64,000 nucleotides of DNA from Trichaptum fuscoviolaceum (GCA_910574455.1 CAJSYZ010000008.1:2792707-2856706), one strand, 5' to 3'. Shown: positions 46,849 through 59,748, numbered from the stretch's first letter. Notes: a model not told the origin generated them from the sequence alone. Program-made: numbers and translations.

Positions 46849-49800
46849 ATGTCGAAGGAACTCAACTCTGCGCCTGATGCGAAAGCGTTCATCGAACGCG
46901 TTACTGCTCTTCCAAAGACATCAGGCGTTTCGTTGGACTCTGTCTTAGCTCCCTCCGTCGAGAACGAAGCTGAGCTGCGCCGAATCTATGCTCAAGATCG
47001 CAAGCATACCCGTATTGCGGACCCGTATGTTGGGCTTGTCAGTGTGTTTGATGCGCCCGTGGACATCCGCACCACTCGCGCTCGAGTCGTCAAGGACGAA
47101 GTTGATCTTTCAGCGAAGCATATATTTCCGCTAGACAATGTCAAGAGGCGCAAGGATGGCGAACCATGCATGGTCAACAGTCTCGAAGAGTTCCAGAAGA
47201 ACTGGTCTATTTTTACTGAAGGCTCCCTTTCGCAACTCACTGACTGGAACAATGTGGTAGCTGGAGGTGGTTCAGTTCTTGGGTGCCTACTACCGCTATC
47301 CGAGAGGAACAAGGAGTCAAAGCGCGATATTCGCAAGTTTTACCACTCACAGGCTTATCCTACTTCAGATGTCGACTTGTTCATATGGGGGTTGAATGCA
47401 GAACAAGTATGCCATCTCTGAATGCATGAGTCCTTACAATTAACTATGATCAATCTACTTATTTCAGGCTGAAGTCAAGATCAACCAAATCTATGAAGCT
47501 GTTCGTAACTCAATTCCGTGGGATGTGACCTGCGTTCGTACAAAGCATGCTGTTTCTATTCATTGTAAGTTACCGTCAACGCCAAACATGCTCAAATCGA
47601 TAATTCTGAACATATCTTGAAGCACAATATCCCTATCGCTCCATCCAGATTGTCCTCCGTCTGTACCACTCGCCTGCAGAGATCCTAGCGGGCTTTGACG
47701 TGGATTCTGCTTGTGTTGCTTATGATGGCTCTCGTGTCCTTGCCAACCCACGGTTGATTGTCGCCATGATGCGCCAGGCAAATACGGTTGATATTACTCG
47801 CCGTTCGCCGTCTTACGAGATTCGTCTTTCCAAGTACGCAACACGAGGCTTCGAGATTTACGTTCCTAATCTCAGGCGTGAGGATGTCGATCCGACGGTA
47901 TGTTCTTCCCTTTCTAACATGCGTCAGGTGATTGATATACCCATTATCAAAGATTTTCGAACGTTCTATCAACCGTATCACGGGTCTCGCTCGTCTCCTC
48001 GTACTGGAGAAACTTGCCAAGCCTGAAGCGCGTCAGTCCTATCTGGAGTTGCGCCGAAGTATCCGAAGTCGCGCGAACAACTCGAATGTGTACCAAGCGC
48101 GGAACCGTCGCAAGAGGAAGTACAAGAATGATCTGAAGGACGAAGAAGAGATCGGTGGTCTGGAGTTCAACGACTATGATCTTGCGTCTCTGCATATTCC
48201 GTATGGACCGGGTTGGACGGCAAAGCGTATTGAAAAGCTCGTTTATCAGACAGACTTGGGCACTAATTGTACGTTCAATCCCAAGCCAATGCACAGTTAT
48301 GCTGAATGCTATGTTCTCCTAGCATCGTTCAACCCGAAAAATAAGGGCAGACGCCTCCATCGCCACCCAGCATTCTTCGGGACAATGAAAGAGTGCATAG
48401 AAGACATATGTGAATACTGTCCTGAACCTAGAAATAAGGAAGAGAAGGAACTCCGGGACGAGGAAGACAAGATCTATGTCCGAGGACGCATCGCGTTAGT
48501 TGTAACATCTTTTTGTGGTCATATGACCGTATTGTGCTCATTTTCGGACTGTGTACAGCTTCATGGAAGAAGATCCAGGACGTCAGAGCATGACTGGTAG
48601 CTTCAACCCCATTGATGTCGGAGAATGGAGTGAGCAAGCGTATCTTGGACCTATAGAAAAGTTCTTTTCCGCCATCGCAGCGCTGGACCGCAACGCTGTG
48701 AAGCAAACGATCGCCTCCGGTCAAGTAGACATCAACCGTCGGGATCATGTCGGACGTACGGCTTTGCACATGGCCGTTTTGTGTAAAGCGTCGGACATTT
48801 GTATCGACCTCGTCGACGCGGGGGTTCGCATGACTGCGAGAGTCGCAGACGGTAGGACTGCTTTACACATCGCAGCACACTTGGGCTTGTCGGTCGTCGT
48901 AGAGAAGATGATTCAGAAGAGCTCTGAAAACGCTGCGAAGAAGAAGAAAGAGGAGGAACTGGCGGAGGCAGCGAAAGCGGAAGATACAGATGATGAGAAG
49001 GCAGATGAAAATGACAGTCAAGGAGTTAGTAGCGAAGACGATTGGTCCTCTGGTGATGAAGACACAGAAAACAAGAAGGAAACCGAAGCCGCAAAGGGTC
49101 TGGACGATAATGCTGCTATTCCCGAAGACAACGCAGAAGAGCCAGACATCTTTGACATCAATGTTACTGACTGGGACTTTGCCTTCACCCCTCTTGCATA
49201 CGGGATCCTCGGAGGCTCAAAGCGCACTGTACAGATTCTACTCAACGCAGGAGCCGATCCGAAGCTAGCCACGAAGTCAAATGTCTCCTTAGCACCAGTT
49301 ATCCACCCGCTGACTATCGCAGCTCTCAACGAGGACGAAGAGAAAAGCCTAGAGGTCGTCGACCAGCTTCTGAGAGCAGGTGCAACTTCCGCTCAGGCGG
49401 ATGCTCGGCTGTTCTCGATCTTCCACGCATTGGTCTGTTCCGGCAAATCACTGATCGTCGAAAAAATCCTTTACGCAGACCCGAAGGCGATCTCGGCGAT
49501 CAACGTTCCTGCCTTCAGCGGAAATAAGTTCTTTTATCCGCTGGTCACTGCTATCATGAAGGGCAACTATGGCATAGCTGTTTTACTCATCGCATACGGC
49601 GCGAAGGTACAGATTACCGCTGACGATCTGCAGAAAGCCAAGAATATGGTGTACGTCCTTACTCTGTTGTGATGTGACAAATGTGGAGCTTATTTATTTA
49701 ATTCGCGCAGGCCTTTAAGTGAGTATGCATATTACGGCAACAATGACAAGGCACCCCATGAGCTGGACTACCTGAAGGATGCCGTTGTGCCAGCAGAAGC

Positions 49801-52800
49801 GGCGGTTTACTTCGGCACTTACTTCCTAGAGCTCTTGGTGAAACTGCATGCTCAGGTGTCTGTCCCAATCAATCGCGCACATCAAGATGGTCGTTACAAC
49901 GAAAATTCCAGAAAGAGTATCCTGGACTGGGTAGCAACTCAAGCGCAGTCCTACAGGGAAGAGATTGCAAAGAAACAGAAACACATTGTACAACCGACCG
50001 AGGTCGAGGATGTGCCAGAGATCCCAGTGTCGTTCGCAGACTTCCTTCGGGTCTATAAAGCGCAGATGCGCACGCAATGGGCTAATGTGGTACAGACACC
50101 CAACGATGCAGATATGTCCGCTACTCGCAATCTGGCCTACTACGAAGAGATGCAGGCCATCTTGGAGAAGTCTGGTGCGAAGACGTACGGCGAAATCTAT
50201 CCTGCGGAAAAAGCAAACTCCAAACCCACGTCGAAAGTCGACAATGAAACCGAATGTGAGTACCACAAGATGTATAGATCCCGCTTGCATTGCAGTGTTT
50301 GAATCATTATCATAATAGCACCCAGTCGTATACAATACAAGCTTATCCAAGAACGCTTCTGGAGGGCCGAGCCTGTCCTCCCTCACATGCTAGATCAGTA
50401 TGATGCTCTTTACGAGGCTTGCTGGGCTGGGGATAATGAAAAGATCGAGGAGCTTTGTCTTCCTCGGAAGGGCACCAAACTCGATAAGGCGCCCATCCAA
50501 ATCGCTGTTGCAACGGCGCAACGCATGCGAAGGGGGATTTCCGTTAACGATGATGGCATCTACACCCCACTTTCGGTCGCTATCCAAGCACGAAAATGGG
50601 GTAGCGCTCGCCTAATAATTGCAATCGCGATCGCTCAGTGGACTCCACCTAAGGATCAGGCAGAAGAAAGTAAATTCACGACTAGAGATATTGACCTTGG
50701 TAAGTTACATACATACTTCAAGCTTAATTTTATATCTAATTTTATATCTAACTTGTGTCACAGGTGATGACACTGACAACGACGAATCTGATGTCGAGTC
50801 GCTTGCCTCCTATGCTTCTGAAGAGAGAAAGGTGAGAGAGATCGGCTCTTTCACCGACCTCTCAACGCGAACATCAGCAGTCAAGAGCACAGTTCCAGCA
50901 TCTATGTTACTGGACTATTCCGTCAGTGGTCACCTAAGCAGGGATGGCAAAAAACTTTTCCGAAACGTGTCTGTGCTCGGTATGGCGGCGAGGGATGGTG
51001 ATCTTGAGGCCTTTGTGAATATCTGCGAGCTGATGAAGCTTCTTCCAAAGCCCCAGCTTCCTCCCAAAAATGTTTTCAACGACATTCTACAGGGTGACTC
51101 TCCTGAGGTTCTGGACGAATATATTCGACGCACGGGCTTGGGGATCGAAATAAGACAGGAGGAAAAAGACGAGCAAGAAGAACTTTCAGATACAACGGTA
51201 CGCAAGCAAAGCAAGACTTATCTTGGTTTATCCGTGCATGGGAAGAAGAGAAAGGACCTGGCGATGCATGGCGACGCCCATGCTAATGCTGATAACGCGC
51301 AGGAGGAAATTCCCTTTCTTTGGCTTGCCATCCGCTGCAAATCGAAGAAAATAATCGAATACTTAAGCGGATACAAGCCTTTGGATGCGTATCGCTACTA
51401 TGCTTCTACCGCGTCAGATGAGCATGCTATAGCGTTGCGCAAGAGCTCCCTCGACAAACTGTTGCCAACCTTACTCGGGATTACTCCGAATTCCCGAAAT
51501 GAGACTGCTCTTACAGCGGTTTTGATAACTAGCTATGACTTTACAATCACGATGGCCCAACCTGACGTGCAGAATAGAGTTGAAGAAAGTCGCTCTACGT
51601 TGTCTATGCTAAAATATGTTCTTTACCAGTTCCCCTTGCAGACAAAGATATACCTGCATTCATCGTAAGGTCTACCAACATTTGCTTTTTGTCCCTACTG
51701 ATTTTCTTTCTTCAGTTTGCGTTTCGTCCGCTGGAACACACTCATGCTCGCAGTACTTGCTGGCTGTAAATCTGATGTCATCGAGTTTCTCCTCTCCAGT
51801 GGCGTGTCGGCTGACGACACAGATGCGCGTGGGTATGTACCATCGGATTCTTCCATCTATATTCCTCTAATTCGTTCAAAGGTACAATATCTACCATATG
51901 GTTTGCCAAAAGGGAGATGATGTCCTGTTGGAATATTTCCTTGGAAGACTCTCTGAAGAGACATCTTCGCGTCTTCTCAAACAGCAATCTCGTGAGGAAG
52001 GCAATACTGTATGCAACGCATTCTCTAGCCGAGAAAAGCATGCTTACTACTCATTCCTATAGCCTTTTATGCTTGCCGTCAAATCATCCAGATTTGTCGT
52101 CTTAGAGAAGCTCTTCAAGTCCAAACTGAGCGCCGTGAAGGACGTCTTGTACGTCCGCGATAGGAAAGGATCACTACCGGTGCATGTTGCCGTCCACCAA
52201 GGCTGGGCCAAAATTGTCTCACTGATAATTGCGAACGGCGGTTCGGACAGTCTCTATTGGGAAAACGCGGTTGGAGAGACGCCGATCGAAACTGCTACTA
52301 TCCAATGGCTACTGAGCGCAACTCGCAATGCTATTGGCGACGGACTGGAGAGCACGAGGGCTATGAATATGTACAACAACTGGAGGGTTGAGGCGCCGTT
52401 GACGACAATCGACAAATTGTCATCGCAGGTCAAAGTGTTGAAGGATGTGCTGGCGCAACTTGAGAGGGACGGAAAGCTGACCGCGAACTCTGATTTGAAG
52501 AAGGCGTTTGAATCTTTTGTTGTCTATCTCGACCGGAAACGCGAGGAAGGAGAGGCAATTGCTGCAAAAGAGTCGAACACTACAACAGCGAAGAACAACA
52601 ATCAGTTTGACAAGACCGATTCTAAAGAGACGCTCAAGGTTGTCTCTTCCTTCATATCGACATCTGCGGGCGAAAGGCAAATCGTTCACCTCATCGACGT
52701 GCAGAACTCAGTCCGCAACTCTATCGATCGTGCAACGAAGCCGCTTCCTGTTGCTCTTGGATATGATTCTCATAGAAGAAATCGCATGGCTAGGCGGAAG

Positions 52801-52917
52801 TTTGAGAAGGGCAAGGAACTTCCTGATGAAGCAGATGAAGAAGAGGAAGCAAAGGAGCAAATGTGGAGGGGCGTCCTGCGCTTCCGTTCTGAATTGCGTG
52901 CGGATAATGATCCGTAA
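46849..52917 (+). CDS. Giant ankyrin-repeat protein with nucleotidyltransferase-like N-terminal region
   Basis: Eleven exons (46849-47406, 47468-47564, 47623-47897, 47953-48494, 48559-49650, 49711-50255, 50319-50699, 50764-51664, 51716-51832, 51882-52008, 52063-52917) total 5490 nt, giving 1829 residues. Residues ~137-180 read VVAGGGSVLGCLLP then TSDVDLF, the G[GS]...DxD layout of a nucleotidyltransferase fold, followed by YPYRSIQIVLRLY and GFDVDSACVAYDG. Ankyrin repeats are clear at about residues 550-620 (GRTALHMAVL, GRTALHIAAHLGL), 695-740 (TPLAYGILGG...LLNAGADP) and near the C-terminus (LPVHVAVHQGWAKIVSLI). Between them lie acidic Lys/Glu-rich linkers. The C-terminus is charged. Function unknown; the combination suggests a scaffold with a catalytic or pseudocatalytic head. 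The model is unbroken. Confidence 0.88.
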
Positions 52918-53160
52918 TTAGCATACCCGTCATGTATTGGCGATGCGCAAAGTATTATTCAAAGAAATTGAAGATAGTATAATTGTTCAAATGCTTGTAC
53001 CGTCTGCGATGAGCGGTGGGCTGATCTTTATGCTATTAAAATCAGAATGATATGAGTTATCCAATTTACAGTTTTTGGCTTTTGCGCGAAAGATTATAAT
53101 ACCCAATGTGAGTACGCCAAACGGACCAAGACCTTAGTTTGGTTCGAATGAAGTTTCCAC

Positions 53161-55325
53161 TCATAGGCTCTTCAAGACCTCCCCATCACCCTTCTCTACC
53201 GGGTTTTCATCAAGCGCCGATTGGACGAGGAATATCGCTTTCTCTGAGCGAGGAGTAATAGAGCATGTGAAAGGTCTAGGGTGACTGAAGCGCAACGCGA
53301 ATTAACTCAGGCCGAAGCAGAAAAAAAGGTTTGAGAATCATACCTCACTATGCCCGGAGTATAGTCACATAACGGCTCAATTTCATTTCCTCCTTCATCT
53401 CGAGATTTTGCGACGTCGAGTGCAGCAATAACCATGGCGATTGCAATGAACAGGCTGCTATCCGCGATTTCTTTCCCGGGGCAGATTCTGCGTTGTGCTG
53501 CATTTGATTATATCTATCATAGCACTAGATAGAATTCGCGACGCACCTTCGTCCAAAGCCGAAGACCATTGAGTAAGGATCTCTTTCTATGGACTGTCCG
53601 TTCGCGCCCAAAAAGCGACCCGGATTAAAGGCAAAAGGATCTTTATACTCCTCTGGATCATGTGTCATTTGCCTTATAAAACCAATGAGCAACATTTAGC
53701 GCCGAACGTTGAAATGCGGTACCATATATTACTGAGTATGACGGAGCCCTTAGGAATGCGGTATCCCATGTAGGTATCTTCTTCCAAACTACAATGTGGG
53801 ACGCCTATTCACATTTGTTAGATTGCAATGTCGGATCGTATTAGCCGAAAGAATACTCACCAACGGGTCCAACAGTTTGCCACCTTAATATCTCCTTCAT
53901 TAGAGCATTAATAAAAGGCAATTGAGGTCGATCAGTGAACGTTGGGAGACGATCAGTCCCCACAACGCGGTCCAGTTCCTCGCGAGCACGTTTGAATGCC
54001 GAACGATAGAGAGTCATGGCCAAGAGAAATGTTTCTACGGCAGAAACAGTCTGATTAAAATGGGTGAGTAAAGATTTGCATATTTATTGCGTTAAATAGC
54101 AAACGACGTACGGTTTCTGCTCCTGCTGCATACAAAGTCGACGAAACAAACTTTACTGTATCTTCGTCGACTTCACTGGATAAGCCGTTTTCCAAAAGAT
54201 CAGACGCGAGAGAATCTGCGGCCCGGCCGTTGGACTGTTGCAAACATGTTATGGCCTGCGCTTTCCGTAGTCCTTGCTGATGCGAACTCACCATTTGATG
54301 CTTTACGAATTCGAAGGGTTTGTCACAGAAGTTGTATATCACCTTTGACATCTTCTGAGCTGTTGCTTGGAACCCAGCGCCTGGGATCCATGCCGGCAGA
54401 GACTTTACTACGTCATATGTATTTCAGGAAAACAGTCAGAGGTATGCGGGAAAGAAATTGTCAACGTACGTGAAGGCATAGTGTCCACGAGCCATTTCCC
54501 AGGAACACACGCCTCGGAGAATATAATGCCAAGAGCGTCAGCCAGCTCTATGAATGGGTCAGATGCATCGGAATCAACTGTGTATCCATGAGAAATTCTC
54601 AGAATAACAGCACCAGGTAAACTATAGACAGATGAGGAAAATGCCGAACACAAAGCTAAACTTCACTTGCACGCGAATGTGATGCACCAGTCTTTCCGGT
54701 GTCTTGATCAACCCGCTCACAAACCTGATTGCCTCCCTTGCTTCGATACCTTCAAACTTGGCCACTGCGGAACGTGTTCCGACATATCGATGCATTAGTC
54801 GTCTGTGTAGCTTGAAGGTTTCATTGTACGGAAGGAATGTCGTCAGCCATCGGTTGAAACCGACTCTAGTCGTAGATGAGTTATGTTACACTCAGTGCAG
54901 CATAAAGGAAACTCACAGCTCCCCTCCAAACGTCAATACGGGCCGACTCGAGTATATTGCGGAACGCTTATCGAGAAGGTCGACAGCTATTTTCAATTTA
55001 TTAATGATGATGAATGTAGTCCCGAACGTTGAAACAGAGCTGATTGGACCTACGGTGGGTTTATGAGATGATAAAAGACTGAAGAGCTAAAGGAACCAGA
55101 CGCACCGTAAAGATTTTTGTGCTTTGCCCAATGTGGTCCCTCGAGACCATTCGGCATGTCTAAGAGGTTTCCGATCAGAGGCATAGCCGTTGGTCCAGGA
55201 GGAAGAGGAACTGAGTTCCGCCGAGAGCACAGAAAAATTAGATGCGCGACCACAAAAGTACACAAGACAGCAGACGCAACATTGATACCAGAAGCGTTAT
55301 ATAGGTGGCTTATGAAGTCCGGCAT
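53161..55325 (-). CDS. Cytochrome P450 monooxygenase (copy 2)
   Basis: Eleven exons form a complete P450. It starts MPDFISHLYN at 55325 and has a membrane anchor (VASAVLCTFVVAHLIFL) and a proline hinge VPLPPGPTAMPLIG. The I-helix is LYAAGAETTVS, the K-helix KEILRW, the heme loop FGFGRRICPG. It ends EVLKSL at a TGA (53163-53161). Intron positions match the P450 at 24802-26980 throughout, and many segments are alike (WIPGAGF versus WLPGAGF), so they are paralogues. Intron 3 (54670-54622) has a GC donor, GT|GCAAGT; no canonical donor there keeps the frame. Its neighbours are an alpha/beta hydrolase and an NADP oxidoreductase, a plausible oxidative gene group, but the substrate is unknown. Confidence 0.88.
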
Positions 55326-56000
55326 GGTATGCGATATTAACTGTTGCAGAAACACGGGCAGGAGCATCGGGGGCAGACTGATGGACATACCGTACATACT
55401 TATACAAGTGAGCAAGCCATAGAGTTCAAGGCACGATGATTAGATTTACTTTATGGTTCGGTCATAAGAGCGTTGAGCTAGGCGGCCTGCATCTCCACTC
55501 CACGAGCGTCTAAGGTCCGTTCGCTCACCTGCTGCATTTTCTGAGAGTTTAAAGCCGGAGCAGCTCTTAGAGAGTGAAGTCGGTGGTATGCATCAGTATA
55601 GCCAGGCTGTGGTTGAGATGCTAACTCCAGAGTAAAGGACACTCTTTGAGTCTGCGTGAGAAAAATGGCGGTTTCACCGAAATTGCTCCGCTCACCTTTG
55701 CTTATGCCAAATTCTCTTTTCTTTCGTTCCTTCTTTTGTTTTCCTTTACTTTCTCCCACTCTTTCTTATACATTAAGTGGCAGTAAGGATTTTCCAGCGA
55801 AGATCTGCCCGTCATCTAGTCGTATCACGTTGATTCGACATCCAGTTTGCCGAGTCAGAGCCAGAGAAGACACTCAGTAGATAAATCAGCGTGGGCGAGC
55901 AACGCAGTTAGCCGCTTAGTAGGACCAACTTGAACACCGTTTGAGCCTGACATGCACTGTTTGGGTCAAGCTGTCTTTTTCGGTACTAGTTCGGGTGGCC
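55326..56000. other. Intergenic region upstream of P450 copy 2
   Basis: Holds the P450 promoter. A basic 94-codon minus ORF (55478-55759) has no family features. Nothing else was seen. Confidence 0.4.
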
Positions 56001-56079
56001 TCAGGTAAAGCCATCACAGCGACTTGCTATGTGATGTGATATATGTAGTAGATTAGCACTCACCGCACTCACCACCGAG

Positions 56080-56490
56080 GATCCTGTATATACACTATGT
56101 ACATTGAGGCCAGTTCTAGTCATCGGGTATGCCAGATTACGGACGCCTTGCCACCTGACAAAAGTGGGTTTTCGATGTCCATAAGCTTCGATGTCCTCCA
56201 GGAAGTCATCTGTATAGAGCTTGGAACTTTTGCTATCCATGGAGCAACATTTGCCACTACATCCGTGTCCTCGCGTCGTACCGAACCTGAAAATGTCAGC
56301 TCAATGATAATGAAGACGATGGACCCGACTCACGATCGTGTAGCTTTGCTGGTACTTGGCATCATAGAATATCTTGTCGAAGACAGATCCACTGATGATC
56401 AGGCCATGTATAAAGACATTGCGCGGCTCCTTTGGATTTCCCATTGCCTCAAAGTAAATTACAGTACTATGGGAAGAAGCCTACAGTAGA
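56080..56490 (-). pseudogene. Relic of the alpha/beta hydrolase gene
   Basis: Minus-strand reading frames match the N-terminal half of the intact hydrolase at 58582-59748. EAMGNPKEPRNVFIHG corresponds to ECVGNRAKPHIVFVHG, GSVFDKIFYDAKYQ to GSVFDKIFCDATYQ, and RYDARGHGCSGK to RYDMRGHGRSGK. A GT...AG segment sits at the same place as an intron of the intact gene. The copy carries frame breaks, and the catalytic serine exon and the C-terminal half are not recognisable. It is a truncated duplicate. Confidence 0.75.
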
Positions 56491-57598
56491 CTTGACCTTG
56501 TTAGGAATAATCATAACCTCTGAAATGGATGCACTGGGCTAAGGAGCAGCACGAGGCACTAGCCCTTGTACCTCGACTGCCAGTCTAGTATGCAAAGCAC
56601 GGCGGACGCCCATAGATCGGAAAGCCAGAGATGCATGTGCCAATAACGCCATAGGTATACAGCGCGCTAGTTCTTATCATGACCTCTTGCAATCAGCGAG
56701 TGCAAGCCAGCGTAGCGTGTTGAGAGTCACAGGATCGGACATCCTTCCGTTAGAATGTTCTGAGTCAAATTGTCGAGAGATATTAGAAAGAGCACGTCCC
56801 ATACTTGAAAAAGCATGTTGGTAAGCCGATTCTCGCATGTCCGTCAGCGACGTTTATAGCATTGGGGACAGCAAAAGAGATGCGAGGGTTTCCTCAGCCT
56901 GAGGGATCCGTTGCTCGCATGGATGTACCGGTGACCTAGACTCGTAGAGATTAGTGTCCACAGGCCAGGTCTCCTTTTGATGTCTTATCAATTTCATTAA
57001 AACAGCACAATGTCGCACAACTCGCCTGCAATACCTCCTATGTATGTCAACACCTGCGCGAGCAGAGGCTCGGGATGAATTTGGTTTGCCTCGAAGGTAG
57101 ATTTATAACGACAGCGAAGGTATCGGATAATTGATACTTCATTCCCTTGAAGCCACGCGATACGTAGGATGCCAAAGGAGTATCGATGTAGAGATTGTCG
57201 CTCAATCCCGTGAATAGTTGTGATGAAGATTACAACATTAAGGAGTACAGAACTTCCGAAGGTTGGGGAACGGAGAGGTCGAGCATTTGGCGTAGTGCGA
57301 TCCATCAACGTATTGTCCCGTAGTACCGCCGCTCCGAAAATGTCCAGGTCCGCCTGGAGCAAGCAATACAAATCATCTCCGGGATATGCCTTGGAAGAAG
57401 CTCAATCAAACAGATAGCTACGTGACCTTCAGTCCTGTGAGCAGCAGTTTAATCAGGTTTCGAGGACGGTCATAGTGGATGACTTCCCGTATGGCAGAGG
57501 GGGGGGGGGGGTCTGCCAGATGGACAGTCGTCCGTAACACCTGTCCTGACCCTCGCATACCATATCCGGTAAGATATTATATATATACCCTGATACAC
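56491..57598. other. Decayed intergenic DNA
   Basis: A 124-codon minus ORF (56997-57371) and shorter pieces show no family resemblance. A run of 13 G lies at 57499-57511. Probably decayed sequence between the two hydrolase copies. Confidence 0.35.
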
Positions 57599-57610
57599 AA
57601 CAAACATCGG

Positions 57611-57808
57611 AGGCTGTCTCAAAGTGTGACAGAGTCCAAAAGCCGCGTTGTACCTTCTTTCAAAGGCTGTCAAGCATTGGGACAGAACGCTTGAGACAGC
57701 CTTCCTCAGCCAATCACCGCCCAGAAACGTAAGAATTGTCTGAAAGAAAGACAAACTTTTGAAGAAGTGACAACACTTTACAGTCCCTGTCTTGATTTCA
57801 GACAGCCT
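57611..57808. repeat. Short inverted-repeat element with AGGCTGTCT ends
   Basis: The left end AGGCTGTCTCAAA (57611-57623) is matched by an inverted TTTCAGACAGCCT (57796-57808). A further inverted copy TTGAGACAGCCT (57691-57702) and a direct AGGCTGTC (57664-57671) lie inside. The size (~200 bp) and lack of coding sequence suit a non-autonomous element, possibly nested. No target duplication was confirmed. Confidence 0.45.
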
Positions 57809-57910
57809 CTTGTGTTTCTCGTGATACCTTACCTTTTCAGGTAAGCAGTACTGCGGGAATCGGCCGGCAGAACTTCACAGAATTTCTGGTCATGGCTCTC
57901 GGGCGATTGT

Positions 57911-58295
57911 GCTTACGGTTTAGAAAACCCTCCCTAGATGCTTGCCGAGCGGGGTCTTAGGGGTTTAGGACGACCCTGGGTGTCCTAAAATCCTCTTCCG
58001 AATATTGTCCGGGAATGGAGCCAACTTTCCGGTCGACGTCGGTCGTCCTAAATTTCTGAGATCTAAACATTACAGTAGCGTTCTCACATACCATATTTAG
58101 TAGAAGTGAAGATTATATGACGACGCCTGCTTCCATTTTAAGTAGTTTTGTCTGTGAAAATAATCCGGCCGCGGCAGACCACCGTGGCAACCGGAAAGGA
58201 AGTTTAGATGTTGCTTACGGTTTAGGATGGCTGTCCTAAACCTGTACCCGACGGAGTTTCAAAGATTTAGGACAGCCTCCGCCGTCCTAAACGGG
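57911..58295. repeat. Cluster of TTTAGGAC / GTCCTAAA hairpins
   Basis: Three hairpins share the same arms: TTTAGGAC...GTCCTAAA at 57964-57989, GGTTTAGGA...TCCTAAACC at 58219-58242, and TTTAGGAC...GTCCTAAA at 58266-58291. A lone GTCCTAAA is at 58045-58052. GCTTACGGTTTAG occurs twice in direct orientation (57911-57923, 58213-58225). The pattern suggests nested or tandem small inverted-repeat elements; the origin is unknown. Confidence 0.5.
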
Positions 58296-58581
58296 AAGGC
58301 ATCCCAAGGCACCTGCCAGTGAGAAGATTTGCGTAACTCGGGTTACTGACATTACGTAAGTACAACGATGTGCTTTAGGTTCCCTCGTTACATAGTGCAG
58401 CCGCCGGCGTAAATACAAATGACTTCGGAGTATTTTTCTTTTTATTGTAAACAATGTAAAGTAGCACGGTTCGTGACCGGACGCAGTTGATCAGACGAAA
58501 TATTTAACTACCAATCACCCGATGCAATCACGACTGGCTCTGCCATGATGTACATTTGATGCTCCTCTCAATCCAGATGCC

Positions 58582-59748
58582 TCAAAGGCGAGGCGATTGA
58601 TCAAACACATTCTGAACATCACGAAATTTACAGCAGTTAGAAAAGAAGAAGAGAATCTCATACGTGGCGATAAACGTACCTTGGTCTGTACTTCTTCTGC
58701 AAACGATCCAATATGCTTCATCACTAAGCTGGGGTTCTCGAAAAATGGAGAATGGCTCCCGCCGTCCTCGACTAAAGCAACTGTAAGGTTCGTGAAATGC
58801 TTCTTTGCCTCGTCAATTAGCTTGTCTGGGACAACAAGTGCATCCCGCGTTCCGTGGACAATGAGAACAGGGAACCCAGCCCTTCCCAACGCAAACAGCG
58901 GCTCAGGGTCTTGCTCGCGCTTGACAACATTGTAGCGGTGCGTAGTGCTCTGGCTTACACCGTAGCCTAGCCAGCTGCTTTGAACATTCCACCGGCGTAG
59001 CTGTCGCAGATAAGCATCGGATGGCGAATACGGATGACAATCTGCCACCCAATCCAATACCCCGTCGGAAAAGGCTTGAGTGGCGGCTTTCAAGGCCTCT
59101 GGTGTGGATTCGCCATTGATTAGAACAGAGACCTGCTCCATCGCAAAGGGTGTCGTGAAGAGTGGAATGTAATGCGTGCTGAAGAAACTCGCGATGTAAA
59201 CGATACCCGAGAGATTATGGTCCGGTAAACAAGCGGTTATGTCTGCCGCAGGAGTTCCTGAGATAGTAAGTATAAGTCAGGCTATCATTCTCCAAGTGCA
59301 CATGTAGTATACCTCCTAAACTCCTATAAAAAAGATCAGGGAAAAGTGCACTGGAGTAGATAGCGAGGAACTAACCATCCGACATATGTGGGATTCTTGA
59401 GGTCAAAGGCGCGAGAGACGGCCAGGAAGTCGTTCGCATAAAGCTGAGGACTATAGTTTTCCATCGAGTCGGGTTTTCCACTGCGTCCATGTCCTCGCAT
59501 ATCGTACCTAACCTGAGTCATAGAAATGTTAGCTTATACGCACACAGACATCGACGTCGACATACTAAGAAGTACTTCTCTTGATACGTCGCATCGCAGA
59601 ATATCTTGTCAAACACAGAACCACATAGAGTAAAGCCATGGACAAAGACGATATGCGGTTTAGCACGGTTACCGACACACTCGGCGTAGATCGCAGTACC
59701 ATCTGTGGAGATGAGAACCTTTGAGACGAGCTCAGTGAACCTAGTCAT
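58582..59748 (-). CDS. Alpha/beta-hydrolase fold enzyme
   Basis: Five exons (59748-59566, 59512-59376, 59323-59313, 59257-58680, 58611-58582) encode 312 residues starting MTRFTELVSK. The oxyanion region reads VFVHGFTLCG. A strand/loop DMRGHGRSGKPD precedes the nucleophile elbow G-W-S-L-G-G with Ser108. VLIVHGTRDALVVPDK carries the likely catalytic Asp, and GGSHSPFFE the His. The nucleophile elbow is encoded almost wholly by an 11-nt exon (59323-59313). The family covers esterases, haloperoxidase-like and epoxide hydrolase-like enzymes; the substrate cannot be told. A decayed copy lies at 56080-56490. The final 30-nt exon (NVFDQSPRL) is the least certain part. Confidence 0.85.

Noticed and set aside
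56997..57371. 124-codon minus ORF between hydrolase relic and repeat cluster
   Set aside because: Starts without a clear ATG context and shows no known domain; considered and dismissed as a kinase fragment.
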